From Heliocidaris tuberculata (Eukaryota > Echinodermata > Echinoidea > Camarodonta > Echinometridae): a stretch of 64,000 bases of DNA. Positions 38,701 to 52,209 of the stretch are shown piece by piece. The position numbers were made by a program, and so were the translations under genes. The notes beneath the pieces are model-generated. The model ran no database searches. It was not told the origin of the DNA and saw nothing but the letters and a program-made list of their open reading frames with translations. The stretch spans positions 10,619,768 through 10,683,767 of the forward strand of contig CM046850.1 in assembly GCA_025618425.1 (NCBI GenBank), given 5' to 3'. The first letter of the stretch is position 1. Every line of letters begins with the position of its first letter.

Positions 38701-41117
38701 AGTGCGGCGACACTGGAGCAGCAGAAGCCCCGCAGAAGCGCCACAGTAGCGTTCGCGCCGTAGAAGCAAGATGCAATATTTCGGGTGGATTTTATTCACA
38801 AGCATTTTTCGGCATCGAATGGTGGGTGATTCCTAAACAACCCTGGTATTTTCTGAAAATTATGAATCTAAAACTGTCAAACCCCTCCACGACTGGTGCC
38901 ATTACGGTATTTACTATTTTTATTTCAAAACCTCGCGCTTTTAAAATGAAAAAAAAAAAAAAAATCTATTAAAAAGGGAAAATATGCCTTTTCGATGGGG
39001 GGGGGGGGGGGGGGGTAGGGCTGTGTGCAGGGAATAAGCGTTTGAGGGAGGCCCCCCCCCCCCCGAAAAAAAAAAAACAACAACAACAACAACAACAACA
39101 AAAAACAAAAAACAAAAAATTAACCTGGCCGGCGCGCCTGGTTATTAGAATAATATTAGAATAAATTGTTCAGAGATAGATGATATCAAAATGAAAATAA
39201 ATAATGATCCAGATAATACTCTTTATGTTGAACGTATAGACCATTTGAATACTGAGCTAAATAGAATATTAGAATATGAAACTCAGGGCCTAATTATTCG
39301 TTCGAGAATGCGCTGGGTTAAAGAAGGACAAAAAAGCTCCAAATACTTTTGTAACTTAGAGAAAAGGCATGGGGAGAAAAAAAATCTATTCATAGAATCA
39401 AAGATGCTCATGGTGAAATGATTTCCGACCATAATATTATATTAGATGAAATTCATAACTTTTATCAAAATTTGTATAGAAAACAAGATAGACAAGATCG
39501 TAAAGATTCAGATACTTTTTTGGATTCTGTTGAAATACCCAAATTAGAAGATAATGACAAAGTATCTTTGGAGCGACCTTTTACTAAAAAGGAATTATAT
39601 GAAACTTTTACTTCTATGAAGCACAACAAAACCCCAGGGTATGATGGCTTACCAGTCGAGTTTTATGTTGTTGTGTGTTTTTTGTTGTTTTCTTTTTGCC
39701 TGATATTTCTGATTTGCTATTGGATTCATTTAATTTTTCATTAGGCTTTTGTCTTCCTTCCAACGAAATGGCATTATAACGCTACTCCCAGAAAGAAAGA
39801 TAAAGACTAGTTTTATTTTAAAAATTATAGGCTCATATCTTTGTTGACTGTGGATTATAAAATTTTAGCAAAATCATTGGTAAACCGACTAAAAAATTCT
39901 TAAATCAACTTAAAAATTCATTCGGACCAGTCTGTTTTTTTAAAGGGGCGAAATATTGGAACTAATATTAGGTTAATAATGGATTTGATAGAATATACTG
40001 AAATTCATATTCCTGGCGCCATTCTCTTTATAGATATACAAAAAGCATTTGATAGTGTAAATCAAGATTATTTGTTAAAAGTTCTAAGAAGATTTAATTT
40101 TGGAGTAGATTTGTGGATTGGATCAAAACACTCTCTAAGCTTCCAGTCGGAAGCGTTATGTTGTAAATAATGGATTTTTTTACTAAACCAATCATGATGG
40201 AAAGAGGCATTTTTCAAGGATGTCCGATCTCCCTCTATTTGTTTTTGTTAGTTATAGAAACGATGGCACTTGGTGTAAGACAAAGTACTAATATCAAGGG
40301 TATTCCTGTAGAAGAGAAAGAAGTGAAAATATCCTTATTAACTGATGACTCCACTTGTTTTCTAGATGGCTCACTCAGTTCTTTTGATCATGTTTTTGAT
40401 CTGCTCAAAAATTTTGCAGCTTGTTTTGGTTGTAAACTGAATATATCTAAGTCTGAAGCAATTTGGGTTGGTGCTAAAAAGCAGAGTTGTTGACTCGAGT
40501 CATGCGACTTGGACTCGAGTCGCGACTCGAATCACTATTTTACTTACTTGCGAGTTGACTTGCTACATGCCCCAATGACTTGCGACTTGACTTGAACTTG
40601 CAACAAAATACTTGCGACTTGACTTATACTTGCGACAAAATACTTGTGACTTTACTTGAAAATTTTCAAGTCACTTACCGTAAACATTTTGATACGTGCA
40701 AAACGGGGCCGGGGTAAAAAAAAAAAAAAAAAAAGCTATTATTCTACTGTACACTGTAATGCGAGTAGGTGGTACAGACCATACCTCTATGGTACAGACT
40801 AAACCCGCCTGGAGCTTCGTCGACGTCGTGTTGTGCATGTGGGTACTGCAGTTCCATAGAATTCCATATTTAACTCGACGTACTGTTCTCCACGCGCGCG
40901 CCACTGATGTTCTGTGTATGTAACTCTATCTCTATACGAACGGCGCGCGCACATGTAGTAGTCTTTTTTTATTACTATTGGAAATATAACCTAAAAGTGT
41001 TTTAAGTTAAAACATAACTTTAAAACAATAAAACAAGATAAAATATATTCATTTAAAGAACGTGACGTAGGAATGATCCCTAGGGGAAGTGGATTGAAGG
41101 TTCCTCAAATGGTACAC

Positions 41118-41171
<54 letters not shown>

Positions 41172-44100
41172 CTAGGGACCCTGGTCAGGGCCATAGACGT
41201 ATAATAGATTTACTAGACGGAAAGCAGCACGCGCGGAAATCATTACGCGAATGGAATTAGGCCCCGCCTCTTTCGGATCATTTGAAGAGCCCGATAAGCA
41301 CCCGATACGTTGCATTATTCATATTTCTTGTGCGTGTCAGTTTATTGTGAAACTTTGATTGGATGCTAGGTCATGAATATGTACATAATTCGATAGTATC
41401 GATCAAAATTTACTTGACCTCAACTTCGTCAATTCAAGACCTATTAATTATGCAGATTATATGCCAGCTAGACGTCATCCGCACGAAATGAGAGATGTTA
41501 GTTCAAAAGGACAAGGTGAGTAGAGGTCAAATTATCATTAAATTTCGTACATTTAGTTTATTAATAAAAAATAACTTGTACAATTCTAGGTGATCTACGA
41601 TAATTTATCTATATTTCAAAAGGATTCACAAGAGTTGTGTTGAAAAAGGATTGAAACAATTTTCTCTCGAAATTACAGTTCTAAATTTATCGTCGAGATG
41701 TAGTTTGACACGGAGATCGCTGTCCTCACACGCTGCGGCTCATGACAGCTACCCGGGCAGTCACGGGTCAGTTTCAGCCACTGGCGCGGTGGCTATTTCG
41801 ACAGCGTCAAAAATTCAATACATGCAAACAAGTTGGATCTAAGAAGATCTAAACAGATCTAACGTTTTTAAACTCTAAATGGTGATAGACTGTATTGCAT
41901 AACCATAAGCTTAATTTCCTCATGTTGTTCATCTGTATGGTGCACACAAGCGTATTCGTTAGTCCAACTACGAGACTACGGTTAACGTTTAATAGATTTG
42001 GAATCTGTGACTGTGTGGTGGGATTCTACGATATCGATGATTTTGATAAGATATGAATTAGTGCTGATATAAAATCATTAATGTTACACGAGGTTTACTG
42101 TTTTGAACTCTGAATATTTTTTTAAACTTTATTCCATAAACCGAAGTCTGAAGGATAGTCTATCTTGAGTAGATGTAGACTTGGCTAGGCCTAGGGCTAT
42201 AAAAGCTGTGCTTGGAGTTGGGGGACAAAGTCAAAGAAGATCTAGATCTCTAACCATGTTTAATAAGAACTCTGTTCAACTTCACTTTCACGCCTGACTT
42301 TTTTTCGTTCTTAAAAGACTTGGATCTACTATATTTGGTTCAATTAATGCCATTTGGTCAATTAAACTGACTTAAATTAACTGGAGTCTGATAGAATATG
42401 ATTTTTTTTTTTGGGGGGGGGGGGGGTGGAGGCAAATGTATTTTGGGCAAAAATTCAGTCTGGTTGTTAAAGCCAGTTTAGGGATCCCTGATCAAAATTT
42501 CAGACACACGTCACTAGAAAGTTTTGTTGCTGAGGCTGTTTCTTTTTCTTTCCAAGAAACTTATGTAGCTTGAATGCACCTTAATAAACATATTAGATAG
42601 CTGATGATTATTGAATTTTGACCTTTGAAAAATAATGGATTGGAATTTATTTGCCTGATAAAAACAATTATTATCAATGTAGCTATGACTGTAACAAGAA
42701 AGACCCCCCAAAAATGACAACTCTTGTTTTCATTATATTTTTTTTTTAACAGATCAAAATGGAAAGGAACCCAAGAAATGTTATTCAAACATTGCGCAAA
42801 TGCAAACTGACCATACGTGATGAAGCAGAAATCTAGCCTTCCTAAATTACAGGTAAGTTTACAGAACATTTCCTGAGTATCTATATGCTTATACATGTAA
42901 AGTGTAATTTGAATCATTTTATGATTATCATAAATATTGTAATTTAACAGGAAACAAGGAAATGAACTATAGAAGCAATTAGGGCTTCCAGGGGTCCCTA
43001 AATGTGTTAGTTAAAAGCATATTACAGATGCCCTTACTAGTTGCCATTGATTTTTTAATAGCTTGTCCTTAATGCAAACATTTTAAACCATTACCAACAA
43101 AGCCCAGCATTGTGTGTAAGCATGGAAAAGAAAGAGAAGATTACACTTCACATTTATTCACAATACAATCTGTGAAAACGGTCTCTTTTGAGCTTTGATC
43201 TATGATCTGAATTAGATGTATTTAGATGTTTGAGAAGATAAAAAAAAGTCACAATTAGTGGAGTACAAGTATTTCTGTGAAATATATATTGTGTACCTCT
43301 AAATTACTTTCATTTATACTTGCACTTATAAATTTATTTATTTATCCTCTTTTTACACAGCATGATTCTTTACAATGGATGGTGAAAGAATATTGAGATA
43401 CACAATCCAGAGAAATGAACAAAGAGCAGATATACTGACCTGCATGCTCAAGCTTGGAGAGGTAGGCCTTTACTGTGCATAATTAAATTTGGCAATTACC
43501 CCCCCCCCCCCCCCACAAAAAAAAAGTTTTCAAAAAATATATCAATATAAAAAATATATAATAGGCCTATATCAGTAGTACACAACTTGAAGAGAAAGCA
43601 AGTTATTTAAAACTATTGTAATTTCCTTTCCCTCTCACCTGAAAAAGAATTTTTAGTCAAATATAGGAATTTTACTTAATTTTTATAAGGATTCATCATT
43701 TCCATTTTCATGCTTACAAAAGAACTTAATTTTAATGAATGTGGGTAAAATAGCTTTTTATCAAGCAATATTCACTCTGTTTGAGTCATGCATATATACA
43801 TATCTGGCACATTGCAGTCCTTTCTTATTGTTTACGACCTTAATAGTTTTTAATTTGTTCTATTTTCTCTTTTCATTCAACAGACTTGCGGATTACCACT
43901 ACAGCTCTTCATTCCTGTAAGCTAGATCAGCAGTCTCACGAGTGGATACATGCAATGAAGTTGGCTATTTCATTCAGAATAAAACAATACAGATATCCCT
44001 AACAAGGGTTTCTGATTTGGAGGATTTTTGTTTGAATATTGCATTTGCTGAAATTCTAAAAAATAAGTGCCTTTAGCTGAATGAAATTTAACAAAACCTA

Positions 44101-45864
44101 GATTTGATTTATGTCAGTGACCATTTCAACAGTATAATAGAATGAAACAGTTGATATGCAAATTGCTTGAGAACTTGTGAGAAAAAACCAAATATTCATT
44201 CAGTGATATACTGTACTAGTAAGTGATATGAAAATTTGACTTACCACTAGACTTCTGCAAGGATGTGCAATTTCAATATTTTTTTTTTTTCAAATTATAA
44301 ACTTGTTATTTGAATTGATATTTATTATTATTAAATAGACAAAAAAAACCAAAGGATTTAGTTCATCTCTTTTATCATGTTAAGGGGATGGAAAGTCATC
44401 TATCTAGTTACCTTTAACATTTACATATTCTGAGAGCTTTTTAATTCTAACTTGAATTCTCATTTTAGTGATAATGTTCATGTGATATACTTTTACATAG
44501 AGTATTCAAAGGGGGGGGGGGCAGGGGTTCCATAACTAGAAATGTTAAATGAAAAGTTTGTGTGAAAGGTAAGCCAGAGTTAGAATGGAATGAGAAAGAT
44601 AAAAAATGAGAGAAAAAGCAGTGGTATCGCTCGAGGGGGTGGGGGTGGAAGGGGGCAGTATCAGATTTAGGGGGCACTTCCGGCCCATGCCCCCCTTGAT
44701 ACAGAGTGACATACCTTCAGTATACAACTTCAAGATTGTACCCCTCCCCCCGCCTCCTTTGAAATGACCTTTTTCAACTTGTCAGAGAATTTTCTGCAAT
44801 GTGTGCCCCATCTTTTACAAAATCCTGGATGCACAACTGGTGTGGCGGGATGGCAATACACCTTAATATTTGTAACGTTTCAAACTGTCAGTATTTTGGC
44901 ATGTCCAAAAATATATAAAAATATAAACTTCAGTTTTACTTTTTCATTGTTGGAAATTTGTGGGAATTTTTTTTCTTGGCACAGTTACTATTGCCCCATT
45001 CATAATTCTCTAGCGACACCCCTGTCATGCCTGCGTATGTGAAAGGGAGAGTGAAGACAATAAGCTTTGACTGGAATGGTCAATCATAAGTTGATGGAAA
45101 TGAATAGTATTGTATAAGACTTGTGATTGAGTGGTGACTTACAGGCATGAAAGCTGGAAAGGAATGGCAACAGTGGCGTCTGGACCTTGGCGTCAAGAGG
45201 GGTTAAAAAAAAAAAAAAAGGGTTATCAATGGCGACAATCCCCCCCCCCAACAGCCCTCCAAAAGTCGCTCGGGGGGGGGGGGGGTCGAGAATTTTTTTT
45301 CGCCAGCCCTCCCAAAGTCGCTTAGTGGATCGGGGGGGGGGGGGGTTATCAGATTTTATGGGGTCCAGTTTTCCTCCATAATTCTCTGACAAGCATTAAA
45401 GAAAAAAAAAAGAGGAGGTCAGTTCCGAAAATTGTTCGCCAGCCCTCCAAAAGTCGCTCAGTGGGGGGTGTCGAGAATCTTGTTCAGGAACCCGATAACC
45501 TTTTTTTTTCTTCAAAACTTGTCAGGTGGCACTCTGCCCCCCCCCCCTTGCCCCCGGCCCCCTTGGGTACGTTAGTGAATGGCAACATATAAATTTTACT
45601 CACAAATGCAAAGTAAAAGTTAGAAGATAATTCTTCCCGGTATTTTGATTGTTCCAGTGGCGCTCAGTGGGGGGGGGGGGGGGGGGGGAGTTATCAGATG
45701 TTTTCCTCCATAATCATAATTCTGTGACAAGCAAAAACAAAAAACAAAAAATTCTAAATTCTAAAACTCTGCTTGAAGGGAGACCCGTATTTTTTTCTTC
45801 TCGCCAGCTCTCCCAAACTCGCTCAGTGCGGTACTTTTTTCCCCCAGCCCTCAGAATAGACGCT

Positions 45865-45899
<35 letters not shown>

Positions 45900-48800
45900 T
45901 TACATGTTTTCCTCCATAATTCTCTGACAAGCAAGAAAAAAAAATTATGCCCCCTGCCCCCCCCCCCCTCCCCCTCAGCTACGCTAGTGGATTGTTCCTT
46001 TTAATAAAATAAAAAATCCCTTTCAAAAAAGAACAAATGTACACTTATATTATTTTTAAAAAATAACAATAAAAAGATCATTTACATCACAACTCCCCAG
46101 CCCTCAAAATAGACGCTCGGGGGGGGGGGGGGGAGGGGTATCACATGTTTTCCTCCATAATTCTCTGACAAACAAGAAAAAAAAAAAGGGAGGAAAAGTT
46201 GTCGGGGGCACCCTGCCCCCCCCCCCTCCCTCAGCTACGCTAGTGGATTGTTCCTTTTAATACAATTCAAAATCCCTTCTAAAAAAGAACAAACGTACAC
46301 TTTAAAAACAAAAAATCATTTATATCAAAACTAACTAAAAAGTTAAAGAAAAACCTCAATTAACTAAAGGACCCCATTCCCTCACCCCCAAATGAAGATC
46401 ATCCTTTCTGTTGTGAAAACCATCCCTGAAAAAAAATCCTACACTGCAAGAGGGGTTTTTTGTTTTTGTTTTTTTCATTATACATATATGTTTCCTTTTT
46501 TTTATTCATTTATTTATCATTTATCCTTTATGCTTATCAAATGAATATATTTACCGGTATTAAGTATATCAACAACAAAAGAGACTTATGCCACTGGTGA
46601 CGTGTCAAGTACTTTACATTTACTTTTACATTATCTGTATCCATGATTAGATTTGATTCGGTCTGTCCGGTTACATTTTTAGCTTTATTTACTTGTTTAC
46701 AAATTTGCAAAGCGATATATTTTTATTCGGAGATCGATTACAATTAAAGTGCATTGACCGAGTACCGTCTGCCACAATTAGAAATTACCGACGCTGATTC
46801 GCCGAATCTGTACGTTGAAGCGATGAATACATTACCATAAATGCATATATTACTGAATTTGACCTTTCTTACTGCGCATGCTCTAAGCTGATTCGCGTAA
46901 TGTGTTTCATACCGCGTACAAACTAATGCTACTGTCGGGGAGCATCTTACAAAATGAATCATGCATTTACGCTCATGAATTATGCAAAGATGCTTATCGG
47001 GCCTTCTAATGGACCCCGACAAGATGGCGGAGCTTTAGGGGCCTGGCCAGGGCCCCCAAAGGCCCAAACTTTATAATATTTTGAACACTGATACCCTCAT
47101 ACATGTATGTAAATAGTAAAGTTGTTCATTACATTTCATAGGGTGGTCCCATTGGGTCCAAGAGGGGAATGGCACGTGGGGGGGGGGGGGGGGGGTGGAG
47201 AAGAAAGGCAAGGGGGAAAATCACATTGTCATCCTTATAAAAATGGATGTTTAGATTTTAATTTTACTTTAATTGCAGAATCATCTGCATTTACTTGTTA
47301 CTTGTTACTTGTTACTTGTTGGAATAATCCCTGTTGCAGCTCACACTGAAAATACAGGAGGCTGCATTGTCCTCAGAGAAGGTAGGGCAACTTCCTTGAA
47401 TGAAGCAAGTCCAGTGCATAGAACAACTTGGCTGAGAAGATGATTCCATATCCAGATCGTACGGGGATAGAAAGAGTATTTGTAGACGTCAATCGTGGCC
47501 TTGGGGACTGAATACTTACATTGTAAGAGCGTGGTCATGTCGCCCGTGGTAGGTAGCAAGACTGATTCCAGGTGGCATTGGCATAGAGACTAGATGATGG
47601 TGAATTTTAAAGAAAAGTGCACATTGGTCCAAGAGCCGACGGGTATGAAGATTATCCCATGCTAGCTGGGATATCAGATGTGTAGAAGATGTTGATCTCC
47701 TGTAGTCACACATAACGAACCGAGCGGCTGTTTTTTGAACTTGTTCAAGGTTGTTGATATTCGAGTGGGTACATGGGTTCCACGCTTGGGAGCCATAAGC
47801 TTGAGCCTTCACTTCCCTCGAGCAAGGGTGTAGAATCCTTCGGATAAGCCCTAGGGTTTTACTGCCATTTTGCCTGATGGTCTGGCAGTGCCTGTTCCAG
47901 CGAAGATCAGCTGTTATGGTGATGCCAAGGTACTTGTACTCCGTGGAACGAGGAATTTCCTCATTGCAGAGATAATACTGATAGATGTTGGGATAGCGTT
48001 TTCGGGTAATCGAGAGAACTGCACATTTCTTGATATTAAATGTCAATAGCCATGTTTCTGCCCAAGATGAAAGCTTCTGGAGATCTTGCTGTAAGATTTG
48101 GCGGTCAGGTTCTGACAGGACTTCTCTGTAAATGACACAATCCTCAGCAAACAGGCGTATTGGTATTGCAGGTTGTCCTTGATATCATTGATGAAAATCA
48201 AGAACAGGGTTGGCCGATGACAGATCCCTGTGGTACACCAGATGTTACCTTTCTCCAGCTTGACTGGGAGCCATTTACAACGACAGCCTGCTGACGATCT
48301 GCTAGGAAGGACTTAATCCACATGAGTAAATCTCCGGTTATTCCATAGTACTGCGGTTTTGAGGATAGCCGATGATGTGCATGTCAAGAAAATGCAAAGT
48401 TTTTCAAATGGTCCATGTAGCCTCACTGGTGCCTACAAAGCTTCAAGGGCCAAAACTATGTGCAATTGATGATTTGCTCTCTGCATCTCTACAGGCACCA
48501 CAGAGAGGTTGCATGACTTCAGGTGAACGTCATACCCCCCCCCCCCGGGGGCTCTTGTTAGTTTTCCCCCTGTCCTGCCTGAATTGTTTTTTTAATGGTT
48601 TGAATGGTTTTAAAACTTTTAATTGCTATAGACTGCTCGTTTTTAGGATACTCGAAAAATGACAAAGAAACACTAAAGAGTTTGTAGCTGATGATGTTCC
48701 ATATTCATTTATTAAATCTGAAAATTATTCAATCAAGAAAGAAAAAGTCAACAAAGTGTATCTGTAAACGCATAATAATAGCTTTAAGGTACAATAGAAA

Positions 48801-51800
48801 TGTCATAAATTTGACCAAAGTGCATTTCTAACTTCAGTAAATTTTACGGAACATTTATTTATCATTTATTATTTATTCATTTATTTATTTATTAAAACAT
48901 ATTTATACATGATAATGATCAGATACAAAAACTGTTTTTTAGGTCCTGTACAATAACAATTATTATAAGAATTACAAAGATCAGAAAATTCAGTTCAACA
49001 TAATAATATTATATAGCTTTGCCCAGCAAAGTTAACTTATTGTTAAAAGCAATACTATTAACCCAATTTAGAAAAAAAATATGCAAAAATCTGTTTTCTT
49101 GTTTATCAGTCCTATGTTTCATCTTTACCAGATCGCATTAAAACAATGTTTCTCATTTGAGCTATTACGACTACTTGACTGATATACTGTGCTGTGGTAG
49201 TTGAATAAAAATAGGTGTACACTGCACAAAACATACACATACACATTGTACACTGTACACTTGTACAGTATATCGCCGATGGAATTTTAAAAAAAATTGA
49301 TACAATTTGCATACATGTACCTTTTAGGCTGTGATAACTTGTAACGTGCAAAATTTTGTTCATACTACTAATGAATGATTACTGAAAACTAACAAGATTC
49401 AAGCTATTCAAACATGAATATGACCAGTGACCACCAGTATCAAGATTCATGAAGCTCAGCTCCATATGCATGCTAACCAGACATTGTGTGGTAATAACTT
49501 AAATTTTGACTTGACTTGACTTGACTTGACCTATGATGACTTGTGACTTGACTTGACAGGAGTTGAAATGACTTGCGACTTGACTTGACTTGCCCTATGG
49601 CCAAAAGACTTGTGACTTGACTTGGACTTGCAACAAATGACTTGAGATTTGACTTGGACTTGCAAAAAATGACTTGCATACATCTCTGCTAAAAAGGGCT
49701 TTCAAGTAAATTCCTATTCATCTGAAAATGGTCTTATTTGGAAAACAGATACATCCAAAACTCTTGGAATTGTTTTCTTATTAGATGTCAGGAAAATATT
49801 TGATCTTAATTTAAAAACCAAAACTGAAGTCTATAGAAGCAACCCTTAACTGTAGGGACTGTAGAAACTTATCTTTAGTTGGAAAGGGTTGTGTAGTTAA
49901 AACATTATTATTACCCCAGCTATTGTATCTTTTTTCAGTTTTATGCATAAGGATTCCAAACATGTTTTTTAAAGAGTTAGATAGAATATTTTACAAATTT
50001 ATTTTGAGTGGTGGAAGAGATAGGGTAAAAAGAAAATGTTTTTGTAATTATTTTGTTTCGGGTGGGTTGCAAATGATTGATTCCTATGTTTTTGCTATGT
50101 CACAGAAAATGGCTTGTGTGAAATTCCGTCTTGATAAAAACTATGATAGTGCAAGGAAGACCAATGAACTTTCAGTATTAGAAAACTTCAATCAAACCAA
50201 TGATATTTTGTGGAAATCCCATGCACCTGAATCTGTTCTGAATAGCCTCTCTTGCTGTCAATTATCTGACTCCATTAGAACTTGGTATTTTTTCAGAGAG
50301 AAGGTAGTGAATAAGGAATTTGATATGACTTTTTCAGATTTAGATTCATGTCAGTGTTTGTGGTATAACAAAAACATTAGATCCAAGTCAAAACAGTATT
50401 TTATTAATCAAGAATGGTTTGATAAGGGTATAGTTTTTGTCAGTGATCTGTTAAATCATCCATTTCCAGGAAGTAAATTATTTGAAGAACTTATTCTTAT
50501 TATTACTATTGTTATTAAGTATTTGGCGTCACTTGTGCCCGGGAGGGGAAAAGCGAACTGAATCATTGTAACCCTTAAGTCTCTCCTCCCGATATAACTG
50601 ATTGGGATGTGCAGGTGTACCACTACACGGGGTTTCCCCCTACTCTCATTCGAATAGTGCAGTGGGTTCTTAACGTGCAAAGGTGGTGACTGTCCTCTAC
50701 ACGGGGCCTCCAGTTAACGTCCTATCCGAGGGACGGAGTGTTTTCCACTGTAACATAGCCTGCGTCTATGAAACAAAGGGGGCACGTTAACACACAACGC
50801 ATGCTTCAGTCATCCGCCCGGGGTGAATTCGAACCCACGATCTTTGGTTCGACAGGCAGACGCTTTACCGACTGAGCCAACTCGCCTTGATTTTGGTATT
50901 TCATCGAAGGGAAGAAGGAATTTCAATTTTCTAATGAAAAAAATTCCTCAATCATGGTTAACCATGTCAGATTGGATCACAATGAAATTTATAACAAAAT
51001 AGTAAACAATCTGTCACAAGCAAGGAAGGTCCCCAAATATGTTTATTCAATTATGATAGAGAATTTTGTTCCAACAAAGCAAAATCACTTTTGGAAACAG
51101 CTTTCATTGAATCCAGACTCTGAAAAATGGGATAAAATTAATTTGAGAAATTTTAAAAGTTCAGGTGACTCTCGCGTGCGGTCATTTTATTTCAAACTTT
51201 TTCATAAAGCTATAGCACTAAATGATTTCTTGCATAAAATTAAAAAGAAGGACTCCCCAAATTGCACATTCTGTCAGACTCATCCACAAACTCTTATTCA
51301 TGTATTCATTGAATGTCACCATGTGAAAATCATTTGGGATGAGATCGTTAAATGTAATTTCTCGAAATACCAAGCAGATGTTAAACCCCTCCACTTTTGA
51401 AAAAAAAAATTGGGCTTCAAGATGAAAAATTTATTACATGTATTTTCCTTATCTTCAAATATTATATTTATTTATGTAGATTCAAGAATAGTTTACCCTC
51501 ATTTCAAGGATTTAAAGTTTCTTTGAAGGGTTGTAAAGAAACTGAGTATCGTATAAAAAAAGGAAAGGAAAACTTGCGTTTCATTTTAGTAAATGGAGGT
51601 TTGATTTGTGATGTATAGGTCTTTTTTAGAGGCTGTTTCCCTAAATATGTATTAGAAAAACACTAGTTCTGCTGATTTATTTCATGCTGCTCCACTTTAA
51701 TTCTAGTATAAAATGTGTTGATTCTTGTTTTGTTTTTGTTTTGTTTTTTACTTTTATTGTTTTTAATCATGTTCTGATGATTCTGTAATCCTATTATACT

Positions 51801-52170
51801 GATCAATAAAAACTTGATGGAAAAAAAGAAGAAGAAAAAAAAAAGGAAGATAAAAAAACCCAGAAAAAACCCCCTGGATATGAACAATAGGGGCCTACTG
51901 GAGAAACAACACAAAACAGTCTCTTTGAACAATTTTTAACTTTCAGGACTTTGGGACAAATGTGACGAAATGGATACCATCTGATGCCAACACAACCGAA
52001 TCCGATTGTAGCTCATCTTCTTATTCAGCCTTTGTCTTGGAGTTCGGCAGCTTATCTTCTTTTACGAGAGTCGTTTTCAATTTCACCAATGAAGGGGACC
52101 ACTACAAACTTTATACTCTCGGTGTGGGCATGTCTAAGCCCGGAAGTAAGTGTCAACTATGTTTTCACAC

Positions 52171-52209
<39 letters not shown>

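Larger units (their letters stand above)
40482..49688. mobile_element. 9.2-kb hAT-type element, duplication ctaaaaag
   Basis: The ends CAGAGTTGTTGACTCGAGTC (left) and the complement of CAGAGATGTATGCAAGTC (right) are flanked by perfect ctaaaaag at 40474-40481 and 49689-49696. Excision rejoins WVGAKK to GFQVNSYSSENGL in the L1-like frame. Subterminal arrays of acttgcgacttgacttg words lie at 40500-40680 and 49505-49680, resembling known hAT subterminal repeats. No transposase frame is recognised. It contains spliced-looking exons, hAT-type MITEs, a LINE fragment and a C50 run. Confidence 0.85.
39170..51840 (+). mobile_element. L1/Tx1-like LINE, split by a 9.2-kb hAT-type element and a SINE
   Basis: Segments 39170-40481, 49689-50498 and 50887-51840. 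First segment: RSRMRWVKEGQKSSKYF, NKTPGYDGLPVEFY, LFIDIQKAFDSVNQDYL, IFQGCPISLYLFLLVIE, and KISLLTDDSTCF (LTDD replaces the catalytic ADD), ending KSEAIWVGAKK. Second: LGIVFLLDVRK and a long thumb-like frame. Third: SWLTMSDW and the zinc-knuckle CTFC-HVFIEC-W typical of L1/Tx1 ORF2 ends. A 3' untranslated region with AATAAA and an A-rich tail ends about 100 bp before LAMP-like exon 4. Frameshifts, stops and the catalytic change show it is dead. Confidence 0.83.

Noticed and set aside
50815..50886. Possible functional tRNA gene on the minus strand
   Set aside because: A and B boxes are present, but the sequence runs into a 300-bp SINE body with an AT-rich tail, and the stem pairing is poor. 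It is a SINE head.
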